Origin: SAR92 clade bacterium H231
Lineage (GTDB): Bacteria > Pseudomonadota > Gammaproteobacteria > Pseudomonadales > Porticoccaceae
Reading direction: 5' to 3'
Length of the DNA stretch: 64,000 nt
Assembly: GCA_025153775.1 (NCBI GenBank)
Contig: JAOALC010000003.1
Span: forward strand, 310,001 to 374,000
The notes below the pieces were generated by a model. It was not told the DNA's origin, searched no databases, and saw only the letters and a list, made by a program, of their open reading frames with translations. This document shows positions 42,979 to 52,085 of the stretch, in pieces (within the stretch, counting starts at the first letter, position 1; each line of letters starts with the position of its first letter). The position numbers were made by a program, and so were the translations under genes.

Positions 42979-43805
42979 ATTCGTATTCGTCCGTGGAAAA
43001 CACTGGCAGCAGCGCCAGTCATTAATAGAGGCTCGGTTTCACCCTGCCAATCAATTGTTAGATCACCGCCATTGAGATGCACGGTTACCGGAGAGTCTAC
43101 CAGTCCCTGCTGCAGGGCCGCCACTGCAGCGGCACAGGCACCAGAGCCACAGGCCTGGGTTTCACCAACGCCACGCTCAAAAACGCGCAGGTTAATCTGG
43201 TTTCGGTCTACGATCTGCATAAAGCCCACATTTACCCGGTTGGGAAACCTACTGTGGGTCTCCAACTGGGCTCCAAGGTTGGCCACCGGAGCGGTTTCAA
43301 CCTCATCTACCCTGAGTACGGCATGGGGGTTACCCATTGAGACTGCGGCTATATCGTACTGGACGCCATCCACCTCGATTGGATAGAGATTTGCTCTCTG
43401 CTCTGCGACAAAGGGTATTTTTGCCGGCTCTAACTCCGGAACCCCCATATCTACCCTGACCAGATTATTCTCTGTCAGCTCCAGATCCATGACTCGATTC
43501 ATGGTCTTAACCCGAATAGGGTTTTTGCCTGTCAGCTGCCGATCAGAGACATAGCGAGCCAGGCAGCGCGCGCCATTGCCGCACTGTTCGACCTCATCGC
43601 CGCTTTGATTAAAAATGCGGTAATTAAAGTCTATATTGGGCTCTGAGGGTGGCTCTATCACCAGCACCTGATCGCAGCCGATACCCAGAGTGCGATTGGA
43701 TAGCCGCCTGACCATAGAGGCAGATATCCGGACATTTTGAGTCACGGCATCAATCACTACAAAGTCATTGCCCAGGCCCTGCATTTTAGTGAATTTCATC
43801 TGCAT
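42975..43805 (-). CDS. dapF: Diaminopimelate epimerase
   Basis: A 276-residue PLP-independent racemase that turns LL- into meso-diaminopimelate for peptidoglycan and lysine. The two catalytic cysteines are visible in GNGARCLARY and ACGSGACAAA. The N-terminus MKFTKMQGLGNDFVVID is typical. I start it at ATG 43805, where AGGG lies 8 bases upstream (MQMKFT); the upstream in-frame ATG at 43877 lies well inside lysA and would add about 24 unrelated residues. It lies 4 bases after lysA. Confidence 0.95.
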   Translation of the reverse strand: MQMKFTKMQGLGNDFVVIDAVTQNVRISASMVRRLSNRTLGIGCDQVLVIEPPSEPNIDFNYRIFNQSGDEVEQCGNGARCLARYVSDRQLTGKNPIRVKTMNRVMDLELTENNLVRVDMGVPELEPAKIPFVAEQRANLYPIEVDGVQYDIAAVSMGNPHAVLRVDEVETAPVANLGAQLETHSRFPNRVNVGFMQIVDRNQINLRVFERGVGETQACGSGACAAAVAALQQGLVDSPVTVHLNGGDLTIDWQGETEPLLMTGAAASVFHGRIRI

Positions 43806-43809
43806 GCTA

Positions 43810-45075
43810 TTAACCCTGATCTGTCTCTGGCAACAGCTGCTCGCCGCGCACCAGATCGGCGATAGTTTCACGGGCACGCACCAGATAGGCCAGGTTATTA
43901 TCTACTATAACCTCTGCCACTCTAGGTCTGCTGTTGTAATTGGAGCTCATTACAAATCCGTAGGCGCCAGCGGAAAACAGGCACAGATTGTCCCCCTGGC
44001 TAATCGCCAGAGAGCGGTCTTTGCCCAAAAAGTCGCCAGTCTCACAGACTGGGCCCACAACATCGTAGAGGCCGGCTGTTGCAGAGCTATTGAGGCTGGT
44101 TGGCTGAATATCCATCCAGGCCTCATAGAGTGCGGGGCGCAACATATCATTCATAGCTGCATCCACAATGGCAAAATTTTTCTCACCATTGCTTTTAATA
44201 AATTCCACTTTCATCAACAGCACGCCAGCATTGGCTGTTATGGAACGGCCGGGCTCCATAACCAGAGTCTGAGGACGTCCCGCCAGTTTCGGCAGAAGCT
44301 CAGACATATAATCTGCCACCGAGGGGGTGCTCTCATTCTGATAGGGGACTCCCAGGCCGCCACCTATATCTATGTGCTTCAAACTGATGCCCAGGGCTTC
44401 CAGCTGATCTACCAGAGCCAACAGGCGATCCATTGCGTCGATAAATGGTTTGATCTCAGTAATCTGTGAGCCTATGTGACAGTCCACACCAACCACAGCT
44501 ATATTGTCCATCGCTGCGGCGCGCTGGTATATCTGAGGAGCCAGATTAATATCGATACCAAATTTATTCTCTTTTAAACCGGTAGAAATATAGGGGTGGG
44601 TCTTGGCATCCACATCGGGATTCACGCGCAGGGAGACTGCAGCAATTTTGTTTTGCTCAGCAGCAGTTGTATTGAGCAACTCTAGCTCGGCTTCAGACTC
44701 AACGTTAAAGCAGTGAATACCCACTTCCAGTGCACGCTGCATCTCTGCTGCATTCTTGGCAACCCCGGAAAATACAATTTTGTTGGGGTCGCCGCCAGCC
44801 AGCAGCACTCGCTCTAGTTCTCCCAGGGATACTATATCGAAACCAGCACCTAGATTGGCTAGGGTCTGCAGCACGGCGAGATTGGAATTGGACTTAACTG
44901 CATAGCAGATCAGGTGGCTGCGATCACCCAGGGCATTTTTATAGGCCAGAAAACTCTGCTCCAGAGCATTTTTGCTATAGACAAAGCAGGGCGTACCAAA
45001 GTGCGCGGCAATATCGTCCAGAGCAACGTTTTCAAGCTGGAGTCTCTGGTTTTGATAGTAAGCTGTATTGTGCAT
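43810..45075 (-). CDS. lysA: Diaminopimelate decarboxylase
   Basis: A 421-residue PLP enzyme that makes lysine from meso-diaminopimelate. PLP lysine Lys61 is in CYAVKSNSNL; HIGSQ and HIDIGGGLGVPY bind phosphate and substrate; the C-terminal half shows EPGRSI and GAYGFVMSSNYNSRPR. Length is normal. The order lptM-lysA-dapF-DUF484 is the pseudomonad arrangement. The lptM stop lies 6 bases upstream. Confidence 0.96.
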   Translation of the reverse strand: MHNTAYYQNQRLQLENVALDDIAAHFGTPCFVYSKNALEQSFLAYKNALGDRSHLICYAVKSNSNLAVLQTLANLGAGFDIVSLGELERVLLAGGDPNKIVFSGVAKNAAEMQRALEVGIHCFNVESEAELELLNTTAAEQNKIAAVSLRVNPDVDAKTHPYISTGLKENKFGIDINLAPQIYQRAAAMDNIAVVGVDCHIGSQITEIKPFIDAMDRLLALVDQLEALGISLKHIDIGGGLGVPYQNESTPSVADYMSELLPKLAGRPQTLVMEPGRSITANAGVLLMKVEFIKSNGEKNFAIVDAAMNDMLRPALYEAWMDIQPTSLNSSATAGLYDVVGPVCETGDFLGKDRSLAISQGDNLCLFSAGAYGFVMSSNYNSRPRVAEVIVDNNLAYLVRARETIADLVRGEQLLPETDQG

Positions 45076-45081
45076 AGCGCC

Positions 45082-45216
45082 CTAGGATTCTGTGGTTTCT
45101 GGGTTGGGGTTAGTACCTGCATCCTCAGGAAGATACAGGGCTCCAGTATTACCGCAACCAGTCGGGCCACTGAGCAACAGCAGGGTTAACAAAAGCGCAG
45201 AAATTCGGTGAAGCAT
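45082..45216 (-). CDS. lptM: Small LptM-like lipoprotein
   Basis: A 44-residue lipoprotein, too short for most gene callers. The signal peptide is LLLTLLLLSG with Cys21 in GPTGCG, although -3 is Pro rather than the usual Leu. After the cysteine comes NTGALYLPED, matching the conserved CGxxGPLYLPxD core of YifL/LptM, which helps LptD form its disulfides during assembly of the LPS translocon. It sits first in the lysA-dapF operon, the usual neighbourhood. The ATG at 45216 is the only start. The gene is divergent from cyaY, 92 bases apart. Confidence 0.82.
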   Translation of the reverse strand: MLHRISALLLTLLLLSGPTGCGNTGALYLPEDAGTNPNPETTES

Positions 45217-45308
45217 TGGGACCACCAGAGCAAAACGTTAATTATAGCGGTACTGGCAGATCACAACCAAACAATTATACTGCACAGCTACTATTGAGAA
45301 GCCTGACC

Positions 45309-45641
45309 ATGAACGAAGCCGAATTTAACCAAATTGTCGATGATCTTATGTTTTCTATCGAAGAGAGCATTGATAACAGCGGTGCTGATATTGATTATGA
45401 AAATAGTGCCGGCATGCTAACCATCACCTGTGAGGCTAATGGTTCACAGATTATCCTCTCCCGCCAGCCGGCCATGGGAGAAATCTGGCTCGCCGCTCGC
45501 TCAGGCGGATTTCACTTTAAATTGCTGGGCGAGGGCGCAGAGCAACGCTGGCGCAACACCCAGACCGACGAGCTGTTGTCAGCTATGCTCGGTGATGCCT
45601 GCCTTGCCCAGTCCGGGGAAGCTATTAGTTTCTTGTTTTAA
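45309..45641 (+). CDS. cyaY: Frataxin-like iron-binding protein CyaY
   Basis: A 110-residue bacterial frataxin, involved in iron-sulfur cluster assembly with IscS. The N-terminal helix has the acidic ridge ([21 protein letters not shown]), and the sheet shows [36 protein letters not shown] with the family Gln/Trp pattern. The ATG at 45309 is chosen because it gives the normal length; an in-frame ATG at 45216 lies in the divergent promoter region. The 3' end overlaps argH by 17 bases, convergent. Confidence 0.93.
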   Translation: MNEAEFNQIVDDLMFSIEESIDNSGADIDYENSAGMLTITCEANGSQIILSRQPAMGEIWLAARSGGFHFKLLGEGAEQRWRNTQTDELLSAMLGDACLAQSGEAISFLF

Positions 45642-47055
45642 GTAGGGCCAGAGCGCGCTGCGCCGCGGCTCTTACCTGTTGCGGAGCTGTGCCGCCAATA
45701 TGATTGCGCGCGGCAACAGAGCCCTCCAGGCTAAGTATCTCAAACACATCCTCTTCAATCTGGTCAGAGAACTGCTGTAACTCTGCAAGGCTCATTTCCG
45801 AGAGGTCTTTGCCTTGGTCAACACCATAGGCGACAGACTTGCCGACGATTTCATGGGAATCACGGAATGGAATACCTTTGCCCACCAGATAATCTGCCAG
45901 ATCTGTAGCTGTGGAAAAGCCTCTGCGAGCTGCTTCAAACATGGATTCGCTGTTAGCTCGAATGGCGGGGATCATATCTCCAAAGGCTCTGAGGCAGTCG
46001 GCTACGGTATCCACTGCATCAAATAGAGGTTCTTTATCTTCTTGATTGTCCTTGTTGTAGGCGAGCGGCTGAGACTTCATTAGAGTCAGCAGTGCTATTA
46101 AATGGCCGTTGACACGCCCGGTTTTGCCGCGCACCAGCTCGGGCACATCAGGGTTTTTCTTTTGGGGCATAATTGAGGACCCAGTGCAGAAGCGATCGGG
46201 CAGATCGATAAACTGAAACTGAGCAGATGTCCACAGCACTAGCTCTTCAGACATACGCGACATATGGGTCATCAGCATGCTGGCGAAGGCGCAAAACTCT
46301 ATGGCGAAGTCGCGATCGCTGACCGAGTCCAGAGAATTCTCTGTGGGCTTATCAAAGTTCAGCTGTGCAGCTGTAAACTCGCGATTGATTGGATAGGTGG
46401 TGCCCGCTAGCGCAGCAGCACCCAGTGGGCTCTGATTTAAGCGTTTGCGACAATCCAAAAGACGACCGAAATCTCGTTCCAGCATCTCGTTCCAGGCCAG
46501 AAGGTGATGGCCAAAGGTCACCGGCTGAGCAGTCTGCAAGTGGGTAAAGCCAGGCATAATGGTCTCAGCTTCAGAGGCCGCCAGTTCAATGATTCCCTGT
46601 TGCAGTTTGGTTAAAAGGGGCTGGATCGAGTCGATCTGATCCCTTAGCCAGAGACGGATATCAGTGGCTACCTGGTCATTTCTCGAGCGCCCGGTATGCA
46701 ACTTTTTGCCGACAACGCCGATGCGATCGGTCAGCGCTGCTTCAATATTCATATGCACATCTTCAAGTGCAACAGACCAGTCAAAACTGCCTCCGGCAAT
46801 TTCCGCAGCTATCTGTTGCAGGCCATCACAGATTGCAGCCAGCTCGCTGCTGGATAGCACGCCAGCCTGTTCAAGCATTTTGGCATGGGCAATGGAGCCC
46901 TGAATATCCTGTTGAGCTAGTCGCTGGTCGAAAAGGACCGAGGCCGTAAAGCGGGCGACAAATGCATCGACCGGCTCGTTAAAGCGGCCACCCCAGGATT
47001 GATTGGTTGTTGGGTTGTCGTCCTTTTCAGACTCTGGGATATCAGACTTGCTCAT
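45625..47055 (-). CDS. argH: Argininosuccinate lyase
   Basis: A 476-residue fumarase/aspartase-superfamily enzyme, last step of arginine synthesis. The signature [12 protein letters not shown] is present with the catalytic serine, and WGGRFNEP at the start and [13 protein letters not shown] near residue 120 are typical. Residues 1-20 ([18 protein letters not shown]) are a polar extension. In pseudomonads argH faces algZ-algR across an intergenic region; here the algZ kinase gene is missing from that gap. Confidence 0.97.
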   Translation of the reverse strand: MSKSDIPESEKDDNPTTNQSWGGRFNEPVDAFVARFTASVLFDQRLAQQDIQGSIAHAKMLEQAGVLSSSELAAICDGLQQIAAEIAGGSFDWSVALEDVHMNIEAALTDRIGVVGKKLHTGRSRNDQVATDIRLWLRDQIDSIQPLLTKLQQGIIELAASEAETIMPGFTHLQTAQPVTFGHHLLAWNEMLERDFGRLLDCRKRLNQSPLGAAALAGTTYPINREFTAAQLNFDKPTENSLDSVSDRDFAIEFCAFASMLMTHMSRMSEELVLWTSAQFQFIDLPDRFCTGSSIMPQKKNPDVPELVRGKTGRVNGHLIALLTLMKSQPLAYNKDNQEDKEPLFDAVDTVADCLRAFGDMIPAIRANSESMFEAARRGFSTATDLADYLVGKGIPFRDSHEIVGKSVAYGVDQGKDLSEMSLAELQQFSDQIEEDVFEILSLEGSVAARNHIGGTAPQQVRAAAQRALALLKTRN

Positions 47056-47180
47056 TGACCTGCATGCTCTATAGTTAAATGCGACAGGAATTATAGCGAA
47101 TCGCAGCGCTTAAATGGCAATAATTCTTGTCCAAAACAGATATCAAATGAACGCTCGGTTCATTCCCAGGGAGGGAAGCT

Positions 47181-47903
47181 ATGATCAAGGTGTTGATCGT
47201 TGATGATGAGTTATTAATGGGTGGCGGAGCCCAAAGTTTGCTAGCGCAAATGAAAAACATTCAAATAGTAGGGGTTGCGGACAATGGCCCTGCAGCATTG
47301 CAGCTGGCGGATAAGCACAATCCGGACATCCTGTTGATAAAATTACCAATGGCTGTCAGTGCAGAGATTCCTACAGATAAGTTGCTACAGCAGCTTGATC
47401 TGTTGCCAGCGGTTATATATTTTCCCTCCTGTGTCGATTTTAATCCCATCCCAACTGCTATTGAGCCAGCAGCAGCTTGCAGTGCGCCACAGCTGAGCCA
47501 AGATGATTTGGTCGCCGCAGTGTCAAAAGCCAGCAAGCAGATTCTTGAGCGGCAGAGAGAAAACAGAGCCGAGCCCAGAACTCATCTATATGTCTATAGC
47601 TATCTGGGCATTGATAAGATTCCGGTAAATAAAGTTTTGTTACTGCAGGCGGACCAAAAATATGTCAAAGCCCATATGGCAGATTCTGTAGTGACTATCA
47701 ATGACAGTCTTGTAGCTCTGGAAGTGGAGTTTAAAGAGCTGTTTGTCAGAATCCACCGCAATGCACTGGTTGCCATGGACGCCATAGAGGGGCTGATAAA
47801 AATTGATAATCGTGTAGTTATTAAGATTAAAAATCTGTCTGAGCGGCCAACGGTAAGTCGTCGCAGAGCATCTTATCTGCGTCAATTATTGCCTCTTCTC
47901 TGA
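47181..47903 (+). CDS. AlgR-like LytTR regulator with degenerate receiver
   Basis: A 240-residue regulator. The N-terminus (MIKVLIVDDELLMG) keeps the acidic pair, but the phospho-acceptor position is Lys54 (DILLIKLPM; AlgR has DIVLLDIRMP). The downstream Thr and Lys of the switch are also lost (FPSCVDF and ACSAPQ where AlgR has FCTAHDEF and YLVKPV). The C-terminal LytTR DNA-binding domain (about 140-240) is intact: VLLLQADQKYVKAHM, FKELFVRIHRNALVAMDAIEGL, TVSRRRASYLRQL. GGGAGG precedes the ATG. Gene order argH/algR/hemC matches Pseudomonas, where algZ(fimS) precedes algR; it is absent here. It likely binds DNA without phosphorylation control (inference). Confidence 0.88.
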   Translation: MIKVLIVDDELLMGGGAQSLLAQMKNIQIVGVADNGPAALQLADKHNPDILLIKLPMAVSAEIPTDKLLQQLDLLPAVIYFPSCVDFNPIPTAIEPAAACSAPQLSQDDLVAAVSKASKQILERQRENRAEPRTHLYVYSYLGIDKIPVNKVLLLQADQKYVKAHMADSVVTINDSLVALEVEFKELFVRIHRNALVAMDAIEGLIKIDNRVVIKIKNLSERPTVSRRRASYLRQLLPLL

Positions 47904-47958
47904 CAACGGCCTGTAAATCGTCGATAATGGGGCATTAATTATCAAGCAGGTTTGTAAC

Positions 47959-48891
47959 TTGACTAAGACAGTGCGCATTGCGACAAGAAAAAGCCCTCTG
48001 GCCCTCTGGCAGGCCGAGTATGTAAAAGCTCGGCTGCAGCACCATAATCCGGGCCTGCAGGTGGAGTTGGTGGCTATGAGTACCAGAGGCGACAAGCTTT
48101 TGGACACTCCTCTGGCAAAAGTGGGGGGCAAAGGGTTGTTTGTCAAAGAGCTGGAGTTGGCCATGCTTGAGGGCAGGGCGGATATTGCTGTTCACTCCAT
48201 GAAAGATGTGCCTATGGAATTTCCTGAGGGCCTTGAACTGGCAGTGATCTGCGAGCGTGAGGACCCCCTTGATGCCTTTGTTTCCAATCATTATCAAAAT
48301 CTGGACCAGCTACCTGATGGGTCTGTGGTGGGTACCTCCAGCCTGCGCCGTCAATGCCAGGTGCGGGCAAATTTTCCCAATCTGCAAATCAAGGAATTGC
48401 GTGGCAACGTCAATACCAGGCTGGGCAAGTTGGACAGCGGCGAATATGACGCAATTATTTTGGCCAGCGCCGGGCTTATCCGCCTGGAGATGGCCCATCG
48501 AATTACCAGCAAACTAGATTCTCAGCAGTCACTGCCTGCGGGTGGGCAGGGTGCCGTAGGCATTGAATGCCGCGTTGATGACCAGGCTATTCAGAGTCTG
48601 CTGGCACAGTTACACCATCGGGACACAGCTAGCTGTGTGTTGGCTGAGCGAGCAGTCAATCGCCATCTGCAAGGCGGCTGTCAGGTACCTATTGCCTGCT
48701 TTGCTGAGCTTGATAGCCATGGGCAAACCATAGCTCTGCGCGGCCTGGTTGGCAGTGTTGATGGCGCCACTATACTGCGCGCCAATATTGAGGGTGCCCG
48801 GGAAAATGCAGAGGCGCTGGGCGTGCAGTTGGCCGAGCAATTGCTCGCCGCTGGCGCTGGAGATATTCTGGCCGAGGTCTATGAGCTCTAG
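47959..48891 (+). CDS. hemC: Porphobilinogen deaminase (hydroxymethylbilane synthase)
   Basis: A 310-residue haem-synthesis enzyme that joins four porphobilinogens. [49 protein letters not shown] and [10 protein letters not shown] are standard; the dipyrromethane-binding cysteine is in LQGGCQVPI. The start is a TTG at 47959, with CAGG 9 bases upstream; a GTG at 47971 (MRIATRKS) is an alternative. The 3' end overlaps hemD by 11 bases. Confidence 0.95.
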   Translation: MTKTVRIATRKSPLALWQAEYVKARLQHHNPGLQVELVAMSTRGDKLLDTPLAKVGGKGLFVKELELAMLEGRADIAVHSMKDVPMEFPEGLELAVICEREDPLDAFVSNHYQNLDQLPDGSVVGTSSLRRQCQVRANFPNLQIKELRGNVNTRLGKLDSGEYDAIILASAGLIRLEMAHRITSKLDSQQSLPAGGQGAVGIECRVDDQAIQSLLAQLHHRDTASCVLAERAVNRHLQGGCQVPIACFAELDSHGQTIALRGLVGSVDGATILRANIEGARENAEALGVQLAEQLLAAGAGDILAEVYEL

Positions 48892-49645
48892 TTCAGCGGC
48901 TAGCAAGCCGGTGTTGGTGGTGCGCCCTCTGCGTCAGCAGGATGCCTTTTTACAGTTGCTGGAACAGGCAGCTGTAGACTACCAATACAAACCTATTATG
49001 CGCATCGAGGCCATTGCTGAATCTGAGCCTGAGGCTGAGTCAATTAAAAATTGCATCCTCGGGTTTGCCGAGTTTGACTGCGCTATATTTATCAGCGCCA
49101 ATGCGGCGGAGTTGGGGATCAAGTGGCTAGACCAATACTGGCCTATGCTGCCAACCGGCCAGCAACTATTTGCCGTGGGTCAGCAGACTGAGTCGATTCT
49201 CAGTGCCTACGGCTGCAGAGTTTCCTCGCCCCGCAAGCAGCAGAATACCGAGGGCCTGCTGGATGAGATGCCGTCACTACAACAGCTGCAAAATAAAGCG
49301 GTGATTATTTTCCGGGGCGGCGGTGGCCGCACCACATTGGGGGATAGATTGCAGAGTCGAGGGGCGACAGTGACCTACTGTGAATTGTATAGGCGCGTCC
49401 TGATGCCAGATAGCCTGGCTGAAGCCCAGACTCTATTGTCAGACTGCAGCTGTCTGGTTGCCCACAGTGGAGAACTTGTTCAGGCAATGGGCCCAGCGGC
49501 GGCCGAGACCAGCAATATCCCTGTGGTTGTGCCGAGCGAGCGAGTAGCTGAGATATCCCGCAAGCTGGGCTATAGTAATATCCTGGTGGCCAACAATGCC
49601 CTGCCAGACTCTATGTTTGAAATGGTAAAAGCGGCACTGAAATAG
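48881..49645 (+). CDS. hemD: Uroporphyrinogen-III synthase
   Basis: A 254-residue enzyme that closes the linear tetrapyrrole into uroporphyrinogen III. The family is poorly conserved. Seen: [17 protein letters not shown] near the start, [55 protein letters not shown], and [13 protein letters not shown]. Position between hemC and hemX supports the call. The ATG at 48881 overlaps the hemC stop by 11 bases; an upstream in-frame start at 48749 would lie deep in hemC. Confidence 0.9.
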   Translation: MSSSSAASKPVLVVRPLRQQDAFLQLLEQAAVDYQYKPIMRIEAIAESEPEAESIKNCILGFAEFDCAIFISANAAELGIKWLDQYWPMLPTGQQLFAVGQQTESILSAYGCRVSSPRKQQNTEGLLDEMPSLQQLQNKAVIIFRGGGGRTTLGDRLQSRGATVTYCELYRRVLMPDSLAEAQTLLSDCSCLVAHSGELVQAMGPAAAETSNIPVVVPSERVAEISRKLGYSNILVANNALPDSMFEMVKAALK

Positions 49646-49713
49646 CCTGTTTTTTAAGCCAGGATCATAATAAGCTAAGCAGCGGTGAGTAAAACAGTAA
49701 TAGAGGACATGCA

Positions 49714-50871
49714 GTGACTGAAGACAGCAAGCCGGCAACCGATAAAACCCCTGAAAAACAGCCTGAGCTTAGTAAACAGCCTGAGCCCAATAAACAGCCT
49801 GAGCCCAATAAACAGCCTGAGCCTAATAAACAGCCCAATGCCCTAGCAGCTAGCATTTTCCATGTGCTGAAAATCATACTGATCCTGGGTCTAATCGCCG
49901 CGGTTTTGGCCGGCAGCTGGCTGGGTTGGTCCCAGTGGCAACTATGGACCTTAGAGACCGACAGATCTGAGATACAGCTGACCAGCCTGCGCGATTCTAT
50001 GGATAGTATTGAGCAGCAATACAGACTGGATCAAGAGCGCCAAGCGATACAGTCTAAGCAGTTTCAGCAGGCTCTCACCGATCTGCAGCTGCGCTCCAAT
50101 TCCCAGGGCCGGCGCCTTGCCGAGCTGGGTTCGACCACTCGCAGCGACTGGTTGCTGGCCGAGGCGGTCTATCTGACCAGGCTGGCAGCTCAACGTCTGC
50201 AAACCGAGCGCCGTACCAAAAACTCCCTGGCTTTGCTCAGCAATGCAGATCAGATACTGCAGGAGCTGGATGACCCGGATCTCACCCCTGCCCGCAGTGC
50301 TATGGCCGCGGATATTACTGCATTGCGGCTAGCCGGAGAGGTGGATGTTGAGGGAATTTACCTAGAGCTCAACTCATTAGTCGACAGCATAGACCAGCTG
50401 AGCATACTCAGTGCACCAGCTCAGTCGGAGGCAGAGCAGCAGAGCGCCGCGGAGAGTATTGAGGAATCCCCCACCCCTGAATCTGTACTGGAGGGGTTTA
50501 GCCAACAACTGGCGCAGTTGATTAGAGTGAGGCAGCGCAGTCAGCCTATAGAACCTATGTTGCAGCCTGAGGAGGCGACCCTTGTCAGGCAAAATATCCG
50601 CCTAATGCTCGAGCAGGCGCAAAGTGCTCTGTTGCGCGAGCAGCAGGTGATTTTTAGCCGGAGTATTGGCAAGGCCCAGTCCTGGCTGGTGCAGTATTTC
50701 CAGCTCAACCCCAGTGCCCAGGTGCTATCCGATCGGCTGTCAGAGCTGGCCAAGGCGCAGGTAGTTCAGCAGTTACCAGAAATTAATACGTCCCTTGAAG
50801 CCATAGAGACCGCGATTGTTCTGCGTCATAGCCGCCTGATGGACAAAACTGAGCTGGAGAATCAAGAGTGA
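49714..50871 (+). CDS. hemX: HemX-like membrane protein
   Basis: A 385-residue inner-membrane protein with a short cytoplasmic N-terminus, one transmembrane helix (about 57-76, IILILGLIAAVLAGSWLGW) and a long periplasmic coiled-coil-rich domain (LRDSMDSIEQQYRLDQERQ, LAELGSTTRSDWLLAEAVYLTRLAAQRLQTER). The family is named for HemX of enterics but its enzyme activity is doubtful. Residues 15-40 are a PEPNKQ tandem repeat made by 18-bp units (see repeat). The GTG start at 49714 follows GAGGACATGCA. The last 4 bases overlap hemY. Confidence 0.88.
   Translation: MTEDSKPATDKTPEKQPELSKQPEPNKQPEPNKQPEPNKQPNALAASIFHVLKIILILGLIAAVLAGSWLGWSQWQLWTLETDRSEIQLTSLRDSMDSIEQQYRLDQERQAIQSKQFQQALTDLQLRSNSQGRRLAELGSTTRSDWLLAEAVYLTRLAAQRLQTERRTKNSLALLSNADQILQELDDPDLTPARSAMAADITALRLAGEVDVEGIYLELNSLVDSIDQLSILSAPAQSEAEQQSAAESIEESPTPESVLEGFSQQLAQLIRVRQRSQPIEPMLQPEEATLVRQNIRLMLEQAQSALLREQQVIFSRSIGKAQSWLVQYFQLNPSAQVLSDRLSELAKAQVVQQLPEINTSLEAIETAIVLRHSRLMDKTELENQE
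49756..49836 (+). repeat. 18-bp tandem repeat inside hemX
   Basis: Four full units (49756, 49774, 49792, 49810) plus half a unit. Unit AAACAGCCTGAGCCCAAT; units 2 and 3 are identical, unit 1 and unit 4 differ slightly. It encodes KQPEPN repeats in the cytoplasmic N-terminus of HemX. In-frame units mean that length changes would not break the gene. Confidence 0.95.
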
Positions 50872-52076
50872 GGAAGCTGCTGGTTATCTCTGTGCTGGCG
50901 CTTGTGGCTGGTGCCAGCATTATCTGGTTACTGCAGCAGGGCAGTGGCTATGTGCTAATTAGTCTGGGCGATACCAGCATTGAAATGAGCGCACTGGTTG
51001 CCGCTGCGCTCTATCTTGTGCTCACCGGATTTTTGCTGTGGTTGCTGCTGGCGATCAGATGGCTCACCTCGGCAGGAGGTATTCGTCTGTGGTGGAACTC
51101 TCGTCGCAGTGCCAAGCAGCGCAGCAAGACGGCTCAGGGTCTGTTGCTCTACGCAGATCAAGACTGGCAAAAGGCCAGCCTGCTGCTGTCACAGTCTGCA
51201 GACAGGTCGACAATGCCGGTGGTTAATTTACTGTTCGCCGCCCGAGCGGCGGCAGATAGCAATGAACCCAATAAAGCCCGTCAGCTATTGCAGCGACTAA
51301 AGATGACTCACCCCAAATCTCGCCTGTTAGCGGATAAATTACTGGCAGAATTATTGATACTGGACGAGAAGCTGGATGAGGCTGCGGCGGTGCTGGAATC
51401 ACTGCATAGGGAAAATCCCAGTGACAGAGGTATTTTGCGCCTTTTGGTGGACACCTATTTTCTGCTCGGTGACTGGCAGCAGGCTCAGAGACTGCTGGGG
51501 GATATTAAGCATTACGAGGCAATCAGCAAGGCTGCTATCCAGCTGCTGGAGCAAGATATTTACGGCAACCTGCTAGAGGAGTTTGTCGCTGATCCGGAAT
51601 TTACCGAGCAGGAGCAACAGGCCCAGTTGGATGAGCTCTGGGAGCTGCTGCCCAAGTGGTTGCGCAAGGAGTCCGAGATTATTGTGCAATATGCAGATGC
51701 TCTGGTTAGGGTGAATGCAAAAGACAGGCTGCAGCCCCTGTTAACCAAAGCCCTCAATAATCACTGGCACCCAGATATTGTTGATCGCTTGGGTACTGTG
51801 CAGACTGCAAAACCTGAAAAGCAATTGGCGACTGCAGAGAAGTGGTTATCCAGCCATGCTGACGACGGCAATCTATTGCTGGCGCTGGGGCGAATCTGTC
51901 GAAGACTGGATTTGCTGGGCAAGGCCAAAGATTATTTGACCAGTGCCTTGGCGGCCGAGCCCAGCCCCCAGTGCTACCTCGAATTAGCTGAGGTGCTCAC
52001 CGCTATGGGAGAGCATAAAGCCAGCGCTAAAATCTATCGCCAGGGCCTACAGGCCAGCTTTAAAACTGAGGATTAG
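50868..52076 (+). CDS. hemY: HemY-like TPR membrane protein
   Basis: A 402-residue protein with two N-terminal transmembrane helices (about 3-20 and 40-63), the family HemY_N pattern (DTSIEMSALVAAALYLVLTGFLL), then TPR-like helices (VNLLFAARAAADSNEPNKARQLLQRLKMTHP, LLLALGRICRRLDLLGKAKDYLTSAL). It pairs with HemX and may help haem-pathway enzymes at the membrane. It is unrelated to protoporphyrinogen oxidase HemY of Bacillus. GTG start, 4-base overlap with hemX. Confidence 0.9.
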   Translation: MRKLLVISVLALVAGASIIWLLQQGSGYVLISLGDTSIEMSALVAAALYLVLTGFLLWLLLAIRWLTSAGGIRLWWNSRRSAKQRSKTAQGLLLYADQDWQKASLLLSQSADRSTMPVVNLLFAARAAADSNEPNKARQLLQRLKMTHPKSRLLADKLLAELLILDEKLDEAAAVLESLHRENPSDRGILRLLVDTYFLLGDWQQAQRLLGDIKHYEAISKAAIQLLEQDIYGNLLEEFVADPEFTEQEQQAQLDELWELLPKWLRKESEIIVQYADALVRVNAKDRLQPLLTKALNNHWHPDIVDRLGTVQTAKPEKQLATAEKWLSSHADDGNLLLALGRICRRLDLLGKAKDYLTSALAAEPSPQCYLELAEVLTAMGEHKASAKIYRQGLQASFKTED

Positions 52077-52085
52077 GCGGCTTCT

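Noticed and set aside
49665-49877. Minus-strand frame with LLGSGC repeats
   Set aside because: It is the antisense reading of the 18-bp tandem repeat in hemX; no ribosome site and no family.
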